Positions 6,149 through 8,572 of a stretch of 8,572 nt of DNA are shown here, piece by piece. Where the stretch lies: NCBI GenBank assembly GCA_023230265.1, contig JALNXR010000075.1:1-8572 (forward strand). Direction: 5' to 3'. This stretch comes from Bacteroidales bacterium. Its GTDB lineage: Bacteria; Bacteroidota; Bacteroidia; Bacteroidales; UBA932. The translations under genes and the position numbers were made by a program. The notes under the pieces are model-generated. The model did not search any database and had not been told where the DNA came from. It worked only from the letters and a program-made list of their open reading frames with translations. Positions within the stretch are counted from its first letter, which is position 1. Every line of letters starts with the position of its first letter.

Positions 6149-7429
6149 TTTTGCCAAAATCATAACCGGATTGTCGTTTTCGTCAAGTTTTTCAATTATT
6201 CTTTTCAGCTTGGGCGACACTTTGTGATTCTCTGCCCAGCTGATAAGCCCCTCAGCAGAGCAGAAAGAGACAAGTTCCCCGGTTGAGGAGAGATATTTTG
6301 GCCAGAAAGGGGGACCGTTCAGGATATCCTCTCTTAAACCAAGTACCCCTTTTTCCGGCTGGTTGAGAAGGGTAAAGTAACCGGTTTTTTTATTAAGCAG
6401 GGCATAGCAACTGGTTTCTTTATATCTGTAAATCTTGCCGTCTGACAGCATTACCTCGTTTTCGAAAGATTCGTGTGCATTATCATATAATTGAATATAA
6501 AGAAACAGAAAGTCATCACTTTCAAGGAGAGGTCCAATTATCTCAGCATATTTACAAGGACTTACACCTACAATACTTTCCGGTCGTGTCTTTCCAAATT
6601 TTATGACATAGGGAGTCTCAATCTTCTTATCAGCATTAACAGAAAAGATAGTGTCGTTAGAATAGAAAAAGAATCTGGCCTGACCATTATACCTGTACAT
6701 TATTGTCCCGGCTCCGATGGGTTTGAAAAACCGGAGGGTCTTTGATTTTGGTTTAGAGAGTCTGAAGTTATAATCAGGCTCTTTTGTCTGAAAATAAGGT
6801 GCCGGGAAGTGAAATTTAAAGACAGTATCTCCCGGGGCGAATATGACCGCGACATACTCAGTTTTTTCCCGGTAAGATTCAAAAATAATTCCCGCACAGG
6901 TGCTATCGTTGACAAAGATCACAGGTTCGACTTTAAAACGGTTGTCAGAGGGTATCTTGAATTCATTGAGAAATTTACCGGAAGGATCGTAAACATTTAC
7001 ATTCCGGTTATATTGTGTGATTGCTATGTTGCCAGTTCCGGGCAAAATATCGGCATTAATTGCCATGGAATATTCCTCCGGTCCCCTCCCGGAGCGGTTA
7101 AAATAACAGATATGATTGCCTTTGATGTCAAATATTTGTAAATTTTTTACATGTTCCATACTCAGAAAGAACATTCTGTTTTCGAAGTAGATATTAAGAA
7201 CATTGCCCACAAGAGAGGTTTCTGATGTCTCCAGCGGGATATATTCTATCTCGGATACCACACTGCTGAGATCAACGATATTACCCTTGCCGATACTGGC
7301 CTCCAGGTCTGCTGTGATTATTGTGCCGGCAGTGATTTCCCCGGGTTTTTTATTGCCTGAGCAGGCTTGTGAAAGAAGGGAAAGGAGAACAATCAGAAGG
7401 GCTGCCGGATATCTTAGAATTATTTTCAT
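6146..7429 (-). CDS. 6-bladed beta-propeller lipoprotein, type A (A5)
   Basis: 427 aa from the ATG at 7429. An in-frame ATG at 7441 would add only MCLK, falls in the conserved leader region and has no counterpart in A1 or A3, so 7429 is preferred. Cys23 in LSQAC is the lipidation site, then SGNKKPGEITAGT. EIEYIPLETSETSL (60-73) opens the propeller. GRGPEEY is at 114-120. GNIAITQYNRNVNVYDPSG (133-151) and NDTIFSV (258-264) follow. The C-terminal block is FWPKYLSS (375-382) to LDENDNPV (415-422), and the protein ends at ILAK. It is the most divergent of the three A proteins in the middle: PESIVGVSPCKYAEIIGP (283-300) replaces the NPGG region of A1 and A3, and ENEVMLSDGKIYRYK (323-337) differs from their LRSGR version. 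It is the first gene of the first complete A+B cassette. Confidence 0.9.
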   Translation of the reverse strand: MKIILRYPAALLIVLLSLLSQACSGNKKPGEITAGTIITADLEASIGKGNIVDLSSVVSEIEYIPLETSETSLVGNVLNIYFENRMFFLSMEHVKNLQIFDIKGNHICYFNRSGRGPEEYSMAINADILPGTGNIAITQYNRNVNVYDPSGKFLNEFKIPSDNRFKVEPVIFVNDSTCAGIIFESYREKTEYVAVIFAPGDTVFKFHFPAPYFQTKEPDYNFRLSKPKSKTLRFFKPIGAGTIMYRYNGQARFFFYSNDTIFSVNADKKIETPYVIKFGKTRPESIVGVSPCKYAEIIGPLLESDDFLFLYIQLYDNAHESFENEVMLSDGKIYRYKETSCYALLNKKTGYFTLLNQPEKGVLGLREDILNGPPFWPKYLSSTGELVSFCSAEGLISWAENHKVSPKLKRIIEKLDENDNPVMILAK

Positions 7430-7451
7430 TTTTAAACACATTGGTTTAACA

Positions 7452-7481
7452 CAAATAGAACAATAATGCAGAGTTGTACAA
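7452..7481 (-). promoter_or_regulatory. Candidate promoter for A5
   Basis: TTG (7481-7479) directly follows the stop codon of the upstream gene, then a 19-nt spacer and TCTATTTG (7459-7452), which is one mismatch from TAnnTTTG. Position and spacing equal those before A3. The downstream TGTTAAAC block is also shared by all three A leaders. Confidence 0.45.
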
Positions 7482-7483
7482 CT
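7472..7483. promoter_or_regulatory. 12-bp perfect palindrome over the A5 -33 element
   Basis: AGTTGTACAACT is fully self-complementary. It spans the last two bases of the upstream TAG stop and the TTG of the A5 promoter. It aligns without gaps to the near-palindrome before A3; the A1 copy has lost the symmetry. Operator or chance dyad cannot be decided from sequence alone. Confidence 0.4.
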
Positions 7484-8572
7484 ATTTCTTTAGTTTCACA
7501 AGCACAATAACCGGATTATCTCCTTCACTCAAATCTTTTGTTATTTTTGAAAGTCCCTTGAATTCACCTCCTTGTTCTTCCTTAAGTCTGATAAGATCCA
7601 TTGCCTGGAAATAGCTTATCATATCAGATTCGGATGAAACAAAGAGAGGCCAGAAGGGTGGCCCTTCACTAATATCATCTTTTAATCCCCAAAGATGGTT
7701 AGACGATTCTTTGAGCAGGGTCAACACTCCATTTTTCTTGCTATAAATTGCCTTAACTTCGGTATTCACAATCCGGATCGATCCATCTCTTGCTTTTTCT
7801 GTATAAGAAAATGGTGCCTTTCCCCTCAGGTCAAAATTCAGGAACAGATAGTCACTGTTCTGATGAATGTCGGGTGACTTGGTAATTACGGGGCTGTTAT
7901 TTTGTAATTCAAAAGGGGAGAGATTCTGTTTGTTAAAACTGAAATTTCCAAAATCAAATACATATAAAGGAGATAATGAAAAATTTTTATTTAACAGATA
8001 TACTGTATCGTTGAATTCCCTGGATATGTTTACTTGTGATTTGCACCTTGAAAAGCGGTATATATCACTGAATACCGGAACGAAACTGAATGCACCGTCC
8101 GGTGTGGGAGGTTGCGGCTTAACTGTTGGTGAAGGAAATGTAATTTTATTATGGATTTTTAGGGACGAATCATAAATCAGGAATCCCTCTTCTTTCCCTC
8201 TGGGCTTGAAATTAGAAATATTGGCTGCAAATAAACCATTGGAAAGGATGGTAAAATTAAAGAAAGTAAAAGTTTTTTCAGGACTCTCAATTTTTTTGAT
8301 GAATTTTCCGGAAATGTCAAACTCTTTAATATTGTTTCTTTCTAAAATCAGGATATTCCCGGTTTCAGGATCAACATTAATATCGGAAATCTGCGCATAC
8401 TCTTCCGGCCCATTCCCTTTTCTGTCAATCGTCTTTAAATATTTACCCTTTCTGTCAAAGATCTTGCATACATTATTGTTGTCAACAACGTAAAACATAC
8501 TCTTTTCAAAAAAGATCTTTCTGATATTTCCCAACAAAGAGTTATTGTTCGTTTCAAGAGGGATGTATTCAA
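7482..8572 (-). CDS. 6-bladed beta-propeller protein, divergent type C, 5' end outside window
   Basis: The frame is open to the right edge, with 362 complete codons visible (first complete codon at 8570). The true start and any signal peptide lie outside. A TTG at 8537 should not be taken as the start, because the residues before it (EYIPLETNNNSL) match the opening of the A proteins. In visible numbering, GNGPEEY (52-58) follows CKIFDRKGKYLKTIDRK, NILILERNNIKEFDISG (72-88) is the next repeat, NDTVY is at 187-191 before FDFG, FWP is at 306-308, and LSEGDNPV is at 347-354, ending VKLKK. It differs from both A and B: LSEGDNPV instead of LDENDNPV, FWPLF instead of FWPKY, and ISYF where the others have VSFC. 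A Pro-rich loop lies near visible residue 150. By homology it should be a lipoprotein too, but that cannot be seen here. Confidence 0.85.
   Translation of the reverse strand, partial: EYIPLETNNNSLLGNIRKIFFEKSMFYVVDNNNVCKIFDRKGKYLKTIDRKGNGPEEYAQISDINVDPETGNILILERNNIKEFDISGKFIKKIESPEKTFTFFNFTILSNGLFAANISNFKPRGKEEGFLIYDSSLKIHNKITFPSPTVKPQPPTPDGAFSFVPVFSDIYRFSRCKSQVNISREFNDTVYLLNKNFSLSPLYVFDFGNFSFNKQNLSPFELQNNSPVITKSPDIHQNSDYLFLNFDLRGKAPFSYTEKARDGSIRIVNTEVKAIYSKKNGVLTLLKESSNHLWGLKDDISEGPPFWPLFVSSESDMISYFQAMDLIRLKEEQGGEFKGLSKITKDLSEGDNPVIVLVKLKK

Larger units (their letters stand above)
4725..7481 (-). repeat. Tandem A+B cassette, copy 1 (leader, A5, B4)
   Basis: This 2757-nt unit holds an A leader, an A gene, an A-to-B spacer and a B gene. 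It is followed directly by a second unit of the same order at 1994-4724 (2731 nt) and by a third A leader plus A gene at 633-1993. Leaders, gene starts and gene ends align between copies, while the central coding regions have diverged strongly. This indicates an old duplication of the pair rather than of single genes, with the ends kept similar. Confidence 0.75.

Noticed and set aside
7430..7441. Upstream ATG of A5 giving an extra MCLK at the N-terminus
   Set aside because: A1 and A3 start at the position equal to 7429, and the lipoprotein signal peptide is complete from there.
633..8572. CRISPR array or small-unit satellite repeat
   Set aside because: The repeats are whole genes with a period near 2.7 kb; there are no short regular repeats with spacers.
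633..8572. Polysaccharide utilisation locus (SusC/SusD type)
   Set aside because: No TonB-dependent receptor, SusD-like protein or glycoside hydrolase signature is visible in the window.

Overview
The window looks like Bacteroidota (Bacteroidales-like) DNA. The sequence is moderately AT-rich. Every recognisable gene lies on the minus strand and encodes a lipoprotein with a clear lipobox. Shine-Dalgarno sites are absent or poor. Matches to the Bacteroidota promoter pattern (TTG, 19-nt spacer, TAnnTTTG) sit in short intergenic gaps. No genus can be named from what is here.

Layout in the direction of transcription (right to left): a 5'-truncated propeller lipoprotein gene that is the most divergent (type C, 7482-8572); then A5 (6146-7429), B4 (4725-6071), A3 (3376-4671), B2 (1994-3325) and A1 (633-1940); then the first 196 codons of an RND-type periplasmic adaptor (membrane fusion protein) running off the left edge (1-588). 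Gaps are 44-74 nt, there is no clear terminator, and no stretch over 300 nt lacks a gene.

The six propeller genes belong to the Bacteroidota '6-bladed beta-propeller' / BF3164-like lipoprotein group. Each has a G-x-G-P-E-E-[YF] turn after the first propeller repeats and a C-terminal FWP...DNPV block. They fall into two alternating paralogous types. Type A (A1, A3, A5) starts MK-x-ILR-x-P and has a QACSGNK lipobox region. Type B (B2, B4) has LSC-x-AKTEEKNATYID. The array therefore looks like a tandemly duplicated A+B cassette of about 2.7 kb (two full copies plus a third A), headed by a distant relative.

The B-to-A gaps are conserved and carry a candidate promoter, with a dyad over its upstream element in two of three. 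The A-to-B gaps carry a different conserved 30-nt element. Patchwork identity among the three A genes suggests gene conversion. What the propellers bind is not visible. The adaptor immediately downstream suggests a link to an envelope export or efflux system, but this is inference from position only.
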